This document shows positions 15,078 to 22,876 of a stretch of DNA of 22,876 nucleotides, piece after piece. Each line of letters opens with the position of its first letter. Position 1 is the first letter of the stretch. The position numbers were made by a program, and so were the translations under genes. The stretch is taken from the NCBI GenBank assembly GCA_964483155.1, contig CAZAAC010000039.1:1-22876 (forward strand), written 5' to 3'. The notes under the pieces were generated by a model that was given only the letters and a program-made list of their open reading frames with translations, had not been told where the DNA came from and did not search any database. The stretch is from JAAYYM01 sp964483155. GTDB taxonomy: Bacteria; Bacillota; Clostridia; Lachnospirales; Lachnospiraceae.

Positions 15078-15905
15078 TTATTCAATTTTTTCTATTTTAA
15101 CCTCAATAATGCCCCCGCACACCATTCCCTCTTCTTCAGCCTGCTCTGGCAGCATATTAAATTTGATTGTCTCTTCTTCTCTCACATTCTCGCGCATCAG
15201 CATAATTGACTTCTGTATCACTTCCGCTTCCATGCAGCCGCCACCTATGGTTCCTGCTGTTCGACCATCTTCAAAAATAATCATTTTGGTTCCTACTTTT
15301 CGCGGTGCAGAACCCTTTCGTTCGATAATGGTTGCCATACTCCTTTTGCTGTTGCTTTTATCAAGTGCCGCTTCCAAAATTTCTTTTGTATAAACCACAT
15401 GATTATTTTTGCTGCGCACCTGTATTAGCTGCGCTGCAATTGATATTGCAATCTCTTCAGGTGTTTCTCCACCAATATCAAAACCGATCGGACTGAAAAT
15501 CTTCTCTATCACTTCTTCCAGAAAGCCCTCCGCCACCAGTGCCTTCTTCACTTCCTTTGCACGTACTTTACTTCCCATCATACCAATATATGCATTTTCT
15601 TTCTTCAAAATACTTCGAAGGCATTCTGTGTCATATCGATGACCACGTGTTACTACTACAAAATAGGTATCTGCACTACCTTCTATCTGCTGCAGAGCTT
15701 CGTAAAAGGTATCACAGATTACTTGATCTGCACCTGCACGTCTTGCATGATTCGCAAATAAGGGTCTGTCTTCTAATACACTTACATAAAACCCAAGTAT
15801 TTTGCCGATTGTAATCATCGGTATCGAAACATGACCACCTCCACATATCACAAGATGATCTACATGCATCTCCATGTTTTCAAAAAAGCTTCTAGAAATA
15901 CTCAT
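15078..15905 (-). CDS. XdhC/CoxI-family protein, domains in reversed order
   Basis: Accessory protein (275 residues) of the family that readies the molybdenum cofactor, for example by sulfuration, and delivers it to xanthine-dehydrogenase-type hydroxylases. The N-terminal half (about 15-165) is the Rossmann-like XdhC_C domain: ICGGGHVS at 20-27, GMMGSKVRA at 108-116 and SPIGFDIGGETPEEIA at 138-153. The C-terminal part (about 187-270) is the XdhC_CoxI domain: GSAPRKVGTKM at 198-208, GTIGGGCMEAEV at 218-229 and MVCGGIIEV at 261-269. Classical XdhC has these in the opposite order. The ATG at 15905 follows GAGAGGGATAAGG. It is co-directional with the molybdopterin-binding gene, 38 nt downstream of it. 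Confidence 0.83.
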   Translation of the reverse strand: MSISRSFFENMEMHVDHLVICGGGHVSIPMITIGKILGFYVSVLEDRPLFANHARRAGADQVICDTFYEALQQIEGSADTYFVVVTRGHRYDTECLRSILKKENAYIGMMGSKVRAKEVKKALVAEGFLEEVIEKIFSPIGFDIGGETPEEIAISIAAQLIQVRSKNNHVVYTKEILEAALDKSNSKRSMATIIERKGSAPRKVGTKMIIFEDGRTAGTIGGGCMEAEVIQKSIMLMRENVREEETIKFNMLPEQAEEEGMVCGGIIEVKIEKIE

Positions 15906-15943
15906 ACCTTATCCCTCTCTCTTTGTATCAAAACCGTGCCCTT

Positions 15944-16990
15944 CTATTTTCCGAATCCGCAATTAGGGAAGGTACAAATCTCACACGACAAACATAGACC
16001 ACCTTCGCCAAGAGAGTATATATCCTCTGCCGTCAGTTTCTCATTTGCCATAATACGTGGCAATACTAAATCAAATATGGTCCTTTTCGCATACATCACA
16101 CATCCCGGCAATCCCATGATAGGGATTCCATCTTCGTTATATGCAAGCAAGAACATCGCTCCTGGCAAAACAGGCGCACCATAGATTACAACATTTTTAC
16201 AGGCGTTCTTAATTGCCAGTGGCGTTTTGTCATCAGGATCCACACTCATACCACCAGTACAAATTACCATATCCACACCCTGTGCTATTTGCTTCTTGAT
16301 TGCATCTGTAATCTTTTCGTGCTTATCCTCGCAAAGTACCTGTTGCACTATCTCAGTATCAAATTCACTTAGTTTTTCATATACGACAGGTGTAAATGTA
16401 TCCTCGATCAGTCCTTGATATACCTCCCCACCCGTTGTCACTATCCCGACTTTTTTATGGGTAAAGGGCAGAACCTGTAGCATTGTATGTCCACTGCCTC
16501 TATTGCCCAACACTCCATATGCAGCTTCACGCGCCTGTCTCATTTTTTCTTCTGAAATGACGAGAGGAATCACTCGGGTTCCTGCGAGTTTGTCACCTTT
16601 ATGAACAGTAGTATTTCCATGACGAGTGGCAATCATCATATCGCCAACAGCATTTACGCTATCAAGACATTCTTTATCAACCTTTAAAAGACCATCGCAA
16701 TCAGCAATAAGCTCTATCTTTCCTTCCTTTGGCTTCGTTGCATGCATGTTCTCCTCACCGATACAAATATCCTGCAGAATCAATGCAGCCTCATCCTCAT
16801 GTAGCATGCCCTCTTGTTTTTCCCACACATATAGATGTTCTTTCCCGACAGAAAGCAGCACAGGTATATCCTCCCTGCTTACTACATGTCCTTTCCGAAA
16901 TACAGCATCCTTCGTAACGCCTTTAATAATCTGCGTGATATCATGACATATGACATGCCCAACTGCATCTTCTGTCCTAATCAGCTTCAT
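15944..16990 (-). CDS. Molybdopterin-binding MoeA/MogA-like protein with Cys tail
   Basis: Protein of 348 residues with a MoaB/MogA-type molybdopterin-binding fold in its second half: TTGGEV at 185-190, TGGMSVDPDD at 245-254 and GLPGCV at 293-298. The first half (about 1-170) resembles the non-catalytic part of MoeA-like proteins. Such proteins bind molybdopterin during metal insertion or cofactor modification. It is shorter than MoeA (about 400) and ends in Cys333, 336, 339 and 344 (CX2CX2CX4C), which looks like a metal or Fe-S site and suggests a role specific to the adjoining hydroxylase system. The ATG at 16990 follows GGGAGG. It starts 14 nt after the hydantoinase gene. Confidence 0.8.
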   Translation of the reverse strand: MKLIRTEDAVGHVICHDITQIIKGVTKDAVFRKGHVVSREDIPVLLSVGKEHLYVWEKQEGMLHEDEAALILQDICIGEENMHATKPKEGKIELIADCDGLLKVDKECLDSVNAVGDMMIATRHGNTTVHKGDKLAGTRVIPLVISEEKMRQAREAAYGVLGNRGSGHTMLQVLPFTHKKVGIVTTGGEVYQGLIEDTFTPVVYEKLSEFDTEIVQQVLCEDKHEKITDAIKKQIAQGVDMVICTGGMSVDPDDKTPLAIKNACKNVVIYGAPVLPGAMFLLAYNEDGIPIMGLPGCVMYAKRTIFDLVLPRIMANEKLTAEDIYSLGEGGLCLSCEICTFPNCGFGK

Positions 16991-17004
16991 CTATTTCATC
17001 CTCC

Positions 17005-18378
17005 CTAGAGATTTCCTTTTTTTCTTACGATGTAGCCGCCTTCATCAGCTTTTAACAAAACACCGTTTTGTGCTACCAGCATACCTCTCAAAAAGACCAT
17101 CTCTGCAGTACCCCTAATCTTAGTGCCCTCATAAGGGTTATAATCCATATGGTATAATTGCTCCTCGGCTGTTATCGTCTGGCTGTAGTCTGGATTCCAA
17201 ATAACGAGATCTGCATCAGATCCTTCTGCAATGCACCCTTTTTGCGGATACATACCATACAGCTTTGCTGGATTTTCAGAAAGAAATGTGCACATTTGCT
17301 CAATTGTTATTTTTTCCTCTAGCACGCCGTAAGTATATAAAAGATGCGGTCTATGCATTACCCCGGGCATCCCATTTGGTATTTTTGTAAAGTCACTTGC
17401 ACCCACCATCTTTTGTTTCATTGTAAAAGAACAATGGTCAGTTGCTATCGTGTCGATTTCATTATTTTCCAACGCCTTCCACAAGCAATCCTGATCCTCA
17501 TGCTTACGGAGTGGTGGTGAACAAATAAATTTCACGTTATCAGCAGTATCCAACTCATAACGGCTGTCATCCAAAATTAAGTATTGGGGACAAGTCTCAA
17601 CATAAACCTTCTGGCCCCTCTCCCGTGCCTGTCTTACCTGCTCATATCCCTCTGCTGAAGAAAGATGTACAATCACAACCGGAACATCCACAAGCCTTGC
17701 TATCGTTAATAATCTTTGGATTGCTTCCGCTTCGACTGCTGCTGGTCTCGATAAAGGATGTGCACTAGGTAAAAAATGCCCACTACTCTTTTGCTGTGCA
17801 ATTAATTGCTCTATTATTTCGCCATTTTCACAATGTACACCAACAATTCCTCCAAAGGTCTTCATACGGGACAACACTTCAAAAATCACACCATCACTCA
17901 CTTTGATATCATAGGTCATATATAGCTTAAAGGAGGTAACTCCTCTGGCAAACATATCTTCCACTTCTTCAAAGGTTACATCATTCCAGTCAGAAATAGC
18001 CATATGAAAGGCATAATCGCAAGAGCATCTTCCATCTGCTTTTCTATGCCAATGCTCCAATGCTTCCTGCAATGTTTCTTTTTTATTTTGTGTCGCAAAA
18101 TCAATCACACATGTAGTTCCACCTACTACAGCCGCCTTTGTTCCCGTCGCAAAATCATCCGCAGTAACAGTACCTGACACTTCCAGATCAAAGTGTGTAT
18201 GTGCATCTATAAAGCCAGGAAAGATATATTTTCCGACTGCATCGATTCTTATAGCGTCTGATGCCTGCAGATTTTTTCCGATGTTCACGATTTTACCGTG
18301 ATCCGTTAGGATATCAGCTATTTTTTTTTCTTTTCCTGAAATAATAGTGCCACCTGCAATCAAATATCTAGTTGTCAT
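17005..18378 (-). CDS. hyuA: Hydantoinase/dihydropyrimidinase-family amidohydrolase
   Basis: Cyclic-amide hydrolase of 457 residues that opens rings such as hydantoins or dihydropyrimidines. The binuclear metal site is complete: HTH (His60, His62), the lysine to be carboxylated in SFKLYMTY (Lys151), His182 in VHCENGE, His238 in VHLSS, and Asp314 in TDHCSF. The PNGMPGVMHR segment at 334-343 is the family substrate-loop signature. The ATG at 18378 is 4 nt after the ygfK stop, and its ribosome site GGAGGT is the last two codons of ygfK, so translation is coupled. Position between ygfK and molybdenum genes suggests it opens a ring intermediate of purine breakdown (inference from the homologous E. 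coli and gut Clostridia clusters). Confidence 0.87.
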   Translation of the reverse strand: MTTRYLIAGGTIISGKEKKIADILTDHGKIVNIGKNLQASDAIRIDAVGKYIFPGFIDAHTHFDLEVSGTVTADDFATGTKAAVVGGTTCVIDFATQNKKETLQEALEHWHRKADGRCSCDYAFHMAISDWNDVTFEEVEDMFARGVTSFKLYMTYDIKVSDGVIFEVLSRMKTFGGIVGVHCENGEIIEQLIAQQKSSGHFLPSAHPLSRPAAVEAEAIQRLLTIARLVDVPVVIVHLSSAEGYEQVRQARERGQKVYVETCPQYLILDDSRYELDTADNVKFICSPPLRKHEDQDCLWKALENNEIDTIATDHCSFTMKQKMVGASDFTKIPNGMPGVMHRPHLLYTYGVLEEKITIEQMCTFLSENPAKLYGMYPQKGCIAEGSDADLVIWNPDYSQTITAEEQLYHMDYNPYEGTKIRGTAEMVFLRGMLVAQNGVLLKADEGGYIVRKKGNL

Positions 18379-18382
18379 AGAC

Positions 18383-21300
18383 TCAACCTCCAATATAAAA
18401 GTCTTCTTTATAGACGGCCTCAATTAATGTGATTAGCTGAGAATCCACACCGGGCATGCCATTAAATCCTTCCACTTCAAATATATTGTCGTCTATGCGC
18501 ATTTTAAATATTCGCTTATTAATATCTGTAAAAACAAAACCCTGATTTTTACTATTTTCAAAATCCGTTATTGTATCAAACAAAGTAAACTTATCGAGAT
18601 AAGGGGCACTTGCATATGGACAAAAGGTCTCACAATTGCCACACTCATTACATTTTTTATCAATATGAATAATCTGCGACTTTTCTTTTCCTGGTACACG
18701 TACTGATATATTTGCTCTGTTTGGGCATACCTCAACGCAATTTTCGCATACTGCAAAGCATGACAGGCAGCGTTCATATTCTGCTTTTGCCCTTTGCTCC
18801 GTCGTCGTAGAACAAATATCTGTATCTTTCGAGTCACAGATTATACCTCTTTTAGCGTAGATATCTGCTAGGCTCTTGTCTTCATCAACATCACGTGCCA
18901 GTTTCTCTCCTAAAATTGCCTCTACTACTTTTGTTGCATCAGCAATCGCCTCTACTACAGTTGATGGTCCACGTAATCCATCACCTATCACGTATACACC
19001 CGGAATACTGCTTTGCAAAGTTTTTGTATCTACTGCCGGTGTGCCTTTCTCCGTCATTAAAAATCTACTCTTTTGATAAAAAGCTTCATCAACCTTTTCT
19101 CCAATTGCTGCTATTACAATATCCGCCGGAATTTCTACTACCTCTCCTGTTGCGATTGGTGTTCGTCTTCCAGAAGTATCCGGTTCACCCAATTCCATTT
19201 TATGACACAAAAGGATACTCTCGTTGAAAGCTACAGGGGCTAAAAGTTCCATGAACTCAATCCCCTCCTCCATTGCAAACATTAGCTCTTCTTCATCAGC
19301 TGGCATGTATCGCTTAGTTCTGCGGTAAATGAGTGATACCTTTTCCACACCATTCACGCGGATTGCTGCTCTCGCAGTATCCATGGCAGTATTGCCCCCA
19401 CCCACCACAACTACCTGTGCGCCAATGTCCATATCACCTTCCGTATTTTTAAAATCTTCAAGAAAAGTCAGGGCATTGATTGCTACTCCTGATTTGAGAG
19501 ACAACGATTCTTCTTTGGCTGCTCCTATCGCTACTACTATTTTTTGGAATCCCTTTTCCTGCAATTCATCAACCGATGCAATACGCGTATTGGTTTCTAT
19601 CTTAACACCAAGTCTTTCAATAAATGCGATATCCTTCATGACGTCTTCTGCACTAATTCGAAATTCTGGAATCACATGTCTGACCGTTCCGCCTGGCACT
19701 TCTTTTTTTTCAAATAACGTCACATCGGCACCTGCGCGCGCCAGAAAATAGGCAGCTGATATTCCTGCTGGTCCAGCTCCTATAATGGCCACCTGACCTC
19801 TGTCTTTATTTCCACGTACATGCCCCGCGAGCACGGTATCATATCCGCCTCTCGCTGCACGTAGTTTCATTTTACGAATATGTACTGCATCTTCGTAGAA
19901 ATTTCTAGTACATCTGCTCATACATCTATGCGTACAAATTGTTCCCGTAATATATGGCAAAGGGTTCTTCTCCATGATTACATAAAGCGCCTTCGCATAT
20001 TCTCCCTTTGACACAAGCTCCATATAAGCGGTAATATCCTGATGTATTGGGCACCCTTCTCTACAAGGCGCCATAAAACAATCAAGTAATGGTACCTTCT
20101 CGTCGGTTTTTCTAGTCGGAAGTGGCTTAGGTGATTTTTTATGACGCTTATCACGCCGCGCCGCTTTTGCCATGGCTACTACTGCTTCTGCATCTACCCC
20201 GCTATAAGGCAAATAGTTCTCATGTCCTTCAAAAAACAATTCCCCCATTTGTGAAAATCTTTGATAACCACCAGGCTTTAATAATGTGGTTGCCATAGTG
20301 ATGGGCCAGATTCCCGCCTCATATATTTTTTTAACATTATGGAAATCCGCTCCGCCTGAATAAGAAATACGTAGTTCCCCGTTAAATTCCTGTGATAACT
20401 TTGCCGCCAGTGAAATAGATAAGGGATATAAGGAACGTCCAGACATGTACATTTCTCCGCCTGGCAATTCACCCTCTGTAATATCTACCGGAAAAGTATT
20501 TGTGATTTTCACACCAAATTGTAACCCCATATCCTCTGCTTGCTTCATCAATCGCTTCAGCATAGGAATTGCATCCACATACTGTAAATCATCCTTAAAA
20601 TGGAAATCCGAAAAGATCATATAGTCATATCCCATATCATCTAGTGTTTTTCTTGCAAATTCATATCCTAAAAGTGTCGGATTTAATTTTATGAATGTAT
20701 TTAAATGCTTTTCTTTCAACAAATATGTTGCAATCCGCTCTATCTCCTGCGGTGGACAGCCATGCAGTGTGGATAATGTGATTGAATGACATACCTTTGC
20801 GGAAATGGATTCCACATCCTCCCTTGAAATGTCTTCAAATAAATTTAAATGACCCAGTGTATATTCTTTGCATTCTTTAAAAACTGTTGTCTCAGAAGCA
20901 TCCTTTAATCCTTCCACAAAATCATCAATTTTCTTTAATTGAATTCCTTCTAAATCGTAGCCGACACTCATATTAAAGACGAAACCTTCCATAGAGCCCA
21001 GGCCAAATTCCTTTGCGATGAGTTTAATAGCAAACCATGCCTTCACATATTCCTCGAATGCCTGCTGCACAGTTAATTCTGTTGACCATTCTACATTATA
21101 TCCCTCATCCTCCGCCTTAATACAAGGTTTGCTCACAGGCAAATCCTCACCATCTATCTTTTGCACAGTCTTTAATTCAAAAAATCGTGCACCCGCATAA
21201 TAGGCTGCAATCAGATTCTGCGCCAGCTGTGTATGCGGTCCTGCCGCTGGTCCAAACGGTGTCTCCATCTTTTCATCAGACAACTGCAGAAAATGATCCT

Positions 21301-21412
21301 GCCGTGCCACAAAAGGAATCCGCACACCGAAAACACTTCCTTTGTTTTTCTTTTCGGTAATAATCTGATTGATTAATTTTTCAAATGAAATTGGTGTCAT
21401 TCTGTCACTCAT
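18383..21412 (-). CDS. ygfK: YgfK flavin/Fe-S oxidoreductase
   Basis: A 1009-residue multidomain electron-transfer protein, close to the 1032 residues of E. coli YgfK (annotated there as a putative selenate reductase subunit). Residues 1-420 resemble a TIM-barrel dihydroorotate-dehydrogenase-like domain. Cysteines 445, 450, 454, 493, 497 and 501 match the Fe-S region of glutamate-synthase small-subunit-type proteins. FAD-binding GAGPAG is at 545-550, NAD(P)H-binding GGGNTA at 671-676 and a second FAD motif GVYVIGD at 805-811. The tail has a ferredoxin-like part: CX2CX3CX2CX3CP from 882 and CX2CX2CX3CP from 921. The ATG at 21412 follows AAGGGGG; an extension to 21484 would overlap ssnA. Ten nucleotides separate it from ssnA. 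Confidence 0.9.
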   Translation of the reverse strand: MSDRMTPISFEKLINQIITEKKNKGSVFGVRIPFVARQDHFLQLSDEKMETPFGPAAGPHTQLAQNLIAAYYAGARFFELKTVQKIDGEDLPVSKPCIKAEDEGYNVEWSTELTVQQAFEEYVKAWFAIKLIAKEFGLGSMEGFVFNMSVGYDLEGIQLKKIDDFVEGLKDASETTVFKECKEYTLGHLNLFEDISREDVESISAKVCHSITLSTLHGCPPQEIERIATYLLKEKHLNTFIKLNPTLLGYEFARKTLDDMGYDYMIFSDFHFKDDLQYVDAIPMLKRLMKQAEDMGLQFGVKITNTFPVDITEGELPGGEMYMSGRSLYPLSISLAAKLSQEFNGELRISYSGGADFHNVKKIYEAGIWPITMATTLLKPGGYQRFSQMGELFFEGHENYLPYSGVDAEAVVAMAKAARRDKRHKKSPKPLPTRKTDEKVPLLDCFMAPCREGCPIHQDITAYMELVSKGEYAKALYVIMEKNPLPYITGTICTHRCMSRCTRNFYEDAVHIRKMKLRAARGGYDTVLAGHVRGNKDRGQVAIIGAGPAGISAAYFLARAGADVTLFEKKEVPGGTVRHVIPEFRISAEDVMKDIAFIERLGVKIETNTRIASVDELQEKGFQKIVVAIGAAKEESLSLKSGVAINALTFLEDFKNTEGDMDIGAQVVVVGGGNTAMDTARAAIRVNGVEKVSLIYRRTKRYMPADEEELMFAMEEGIEFMELLAPVAFNESILLCHKMELGEPDTSGRRTPIATGEVVEIPADIVIAAIGEKVDEAFYQKSRFLMTEKGTPAVDTKTLQSSIPGVYVIGDGLRGPSTVVEAIADATKVVEAILGEKLARDVDEDKSLADIYAKRGIICDSKDTDICSTTTEQRAKAEYERCLSCFAVCENCVEVCPNRANISVRVPGKEKSQIIHIDKKCNECGNCETFCPYASAPYLDKFTLFDTITDFENSKNQGFVFTDINKRIFKMRIDDNIFEVEGFNGMPGVDSQLITLIEAVYKEDFYIGG

Positions 21413-21422
21413 ATGAACCCCC

Positions 21423-22748
21423 TTATATACAATTCCAAAGCTTCTCTGCTTCCTCTCGTACTCTCGCCAATGCCTGTTCCTCATCTATCTCTGTTAATTC
21501 TCTGTCCTGCATGAGAATTTTTCCGTTTGCAACTGTTGTAACGATGCTACGCCCTGTCATTCCAAATAAAATATGTCCATTAATATTATTGGCATTCATA
21601 GGTGTCAAAGGTATATAGTCCGAAATAATAACATCTGCGGCAGCACCTTCTTTCAAAATACCAAGTGGCTTCTCGAAATATCTGTTTGCTATCTTTGCAT
21701 TATTTTCAAACAACATCACCGGCACTTCATTCCATGCTGCATTGGCATTGCATAAGTGATGCTTGTGCAGGATGTTTGCGACTTTATAGGACTCTATCAT
21801 ATCGTGCGTATATCCATCAGTACCTAACCCTGTCAATATGTCCTTACTAAATATTTCCATTGTAGGTGGGCATCCACAGGCATTCCCCATATTGGACTCA
21901 GGATTATGGACTACCATCGTATTAGTCTCTTTTAACACATCCATTTCATGTTGGTTTACATAAATGCAATGTGCTGCAATTGTTTGTTCTCCCAAGATAC
22001 CGTTATCCATTAATCTGTCAATAATCCTTTTCCCATACTTTTTCAGAGAGTCATACAAATCCTCTATCCCCTCTGCCACATGAATATGATAGCCTACTCT
22101 CTCCGGCTTATTTTCAGCACAAAATGCAAGTGTCTGGTCTGATAGTGTAAATGATGCATGTAGTCCCATCATACCGCCTATCATATCCGAAGTATCTGCA
22201 AGTGCATGTTTGATAAAAGCTGCATTTTCTGCAACCCCTTCTTTCATTTTAGCTTCTCCATCCCTGTCAGATACTTCATAGCAAAGACAGCTTCTTATCC
22301 CGCTATCCTTAGCCGCTTCTTCTATTTTAAATAGACTGTCTCTGATAGAACCATAACTTGCATGATGATCAAATACAGTTGTAACGCCATTCTTGATGCA
22401 GTCAATATAAGTTGCCATAGCACTTTGCTTGGTTTGCTCCAATGTCAGATGCCTATCAATTTTCCACCACATGCCATCTAAAATATCGAGAAAGCCATTG
22501 GGCTGATATCCTTTTATGGAGATACCCCTAGCCATAGCTGAATAAATATGTTCATGTGCATTGATCAATCCTGGCATAATCACGCCACCCTTTGCATCAA
22601 TATACTCTGCTTCTGGATATTTCTTCCTCATTTCCGCAAAGTCACCTACTTCTTTGATTGACTCTCCAGAAAGCAGAACACCCCCATTTTCAAAAAATGG
22701 ATTTTCTATATCCCGTGTGACCATTCGCCCATTTCCAATCAACAGCAT
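21423..22748 (-). CDS. ssnA: SsnA putative aminohydrolase
   Basis: Amidohydrolase-superfamily protein of 441 residues, the usual SsnA size, related to guanine deaminase and chlorohydrolases. Metal-site residues are HEH (His65, His67), His223 in HIHVAEG, His260 in AAHCIYV and Asp311 in GLGTDGYTHD. The true substrate of SsnA is not settled; a purine-derived amine is likely given the cluster. The ATG at 22748 follows GGGAGG and stands 38 bp downstream of a strong -10 box. It is the first gene of the operon that continues with ygfK and hyuA, the same neighbours as in E. coli. Confidence 0.88.
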   Translation of the reverse strand: MLLIGNGRMVTRDIENPFFENGGVLLSGESIKEVGDFAEMRKKYPEAEYIDAKGGVIMPGLINAHEHIYSAMARGISIKGYQPNGFLDILDGMWWKIDRHLTLEQTKQSAMATYIDCIKNGVTTVFDHHASYGSIRDSLFKIEEAAKDSGIRSCLCYEVSDRDGEAKMKEGVAENAAFIKHALADTSDMIGGMMGLHASFTLSDQTLAFCAENKPERVGYHIHVAEGIEDLYDSLKKYGKRIIDRLMDNGILGEQTIAAHCIYVNQHEMDVLKETNTMVVHNPESNMGNACGCPPTMEIFSKDILTGLGTDGYTHDMIESYKVANILHKHHLCNANAAWNEVPVMLFENNAKIANRYFEKPLGILKEGAAADVIISDYIPLTPMNANNINGHILFGMTGRSIVTTVANGKILMQDRELTEIDEEQALARVREEAEKLWNCI

Positions 22749-22786
22749 CGTTAAATACCTCCCACATTTACAACCTAGTATTTATT

Positions 22787-22815
22787 ATTATAGCATGCGC
22801 GTGCGCCTCACGCAA
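22787..22815 (-). promoter_or_regulatory. Promoter of the ssnA-ygfK-hyuA-mod operon
   Basis: On the minus strand TTGCGT (22810-22815) and a perfect TATAAT (22787-22792) are 17 bp apart. The spacer contains 14 alternating purine-pyrimidine bases (GCGCACGCGCATGC), very GC-rich against the AT-rich surroundings, and short inverted words (GCGC-GCGC, GCGT-ACGC) that could be a regulator's site. To the right, a plus-strand TTGACA at 22818-22823 might belong to a divergent gene beyond the window, but no good -10 was found. Nothing else was seen in 22816-22876. Confidence 0.7.
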
Positions 22816-22876
22816 TCTTGACAGATAAGGATATTTCTTATATTTAACACTTTTATCCATAATATGTGTGTATTAA

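Noticed and set aside
14905..15393. Plus-strand open frame of 162 codons
   Set aside because: Antisense to modB and the XdhC-like gene, no ribosome site, no recognisable domain.
18568..18837. Minus-strand open frame of 89 codons inside ygfK
   Set aside because: Another frame of the ferredoxin-like region of ygfK, without its own ribosome site or domain.
21413..21484. Longer ygfK start with 24 extra residues
   Set aside because: It would overlap the end of ssnA, while a clear GGGGG ribosome site precedes the ATG at 21412.
22818..22876. Divergent plus-strand promoter with TTGACA at 22818
   Set aside because: No acceptable -10 box at 16-18 bp and no gene visible before the window ends.

Overview
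The window looks like chromosomal DNA of a low-GC anaerobic Bacillota, most likely a gut-type Clostridia/Lachnospiraceae relative. The signs are an AT-rich background, strong GGAGG-type ribosome binding sites, a T-box leader, radical-SAM and Fe-S enzymes, and a molybdenum-hydroxylase accessory cluster typical of gut anaerobes. No rRNA, tRNA, CRISPR array, IS element or phage gene was seen. Nearly every gene is on the minus strand, so the window is best read from right to left; the only plus-strand gene supported is an AraC-type regulator.

Right part (22.75 kb down to about 12.1 kb): a tightly packed run starts from a good promoter at 22787-22815. In transcription order it holds ssnA (aminohydrolase), ygfK (flavin/Fe-S oxidoreductase), a hydantoinase/dihydropyrimidinase-type amidohydrolase, a molybdopterin-binding MoeA/MogA-like protein with a four-cysteine tail, an XdhC/CoxI-type protein with its two domains in reversed order, modB (molybdate permease) and a large GT-C-like membrane protein overlapping the end of modB. 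This is the accessory set seen next to selenium-dependent molybdenum hydroxylases and in the anaerobic purine/uric-acid degradation loci of gut bacteria. The hydroxylase itself is not in the window.

Middle part (12.1 to 9.58 kb): a 41-residue small ORF with its own promoter lies next, and its stop codon sits inside a perfect terminator hairpin. It is followed by modC, the likely ATPase partner of ModB although separated from it, and by a GNAT acetyltransferase fused to a PD-(D/E)XK-like nuclease domain. That last gene converges on, and overlaps, the araC-type gene.

Left-middle part (9.6 to 6.3 kb): an AraC regulator is divergent from a xylose-isomerase-like TIM-barrel protein and a PfkB sugar kinase, which together form a small isomerase-kinase sugar module. 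Two TTGCGA repeats 22 bp apart in the divergent promoter region are a likely AraC operator.

Left part (6.3 kb to 1): a structured, unassigned leader precedes kamA/ablA (lysine 2,3-aminomutase) and ablB (beta-lysine acetyltransferase), the pair that makes the osmolyte N-epsilon-acetyl-beta-lysine. Then come a small membrane-anchored protein of unknown function, a glycerate 2-kinase, and a TrpB2-type tryptophan synthase beta chain under a T-box leader whose specifier reads UGG (Trp), ending in a terminator.
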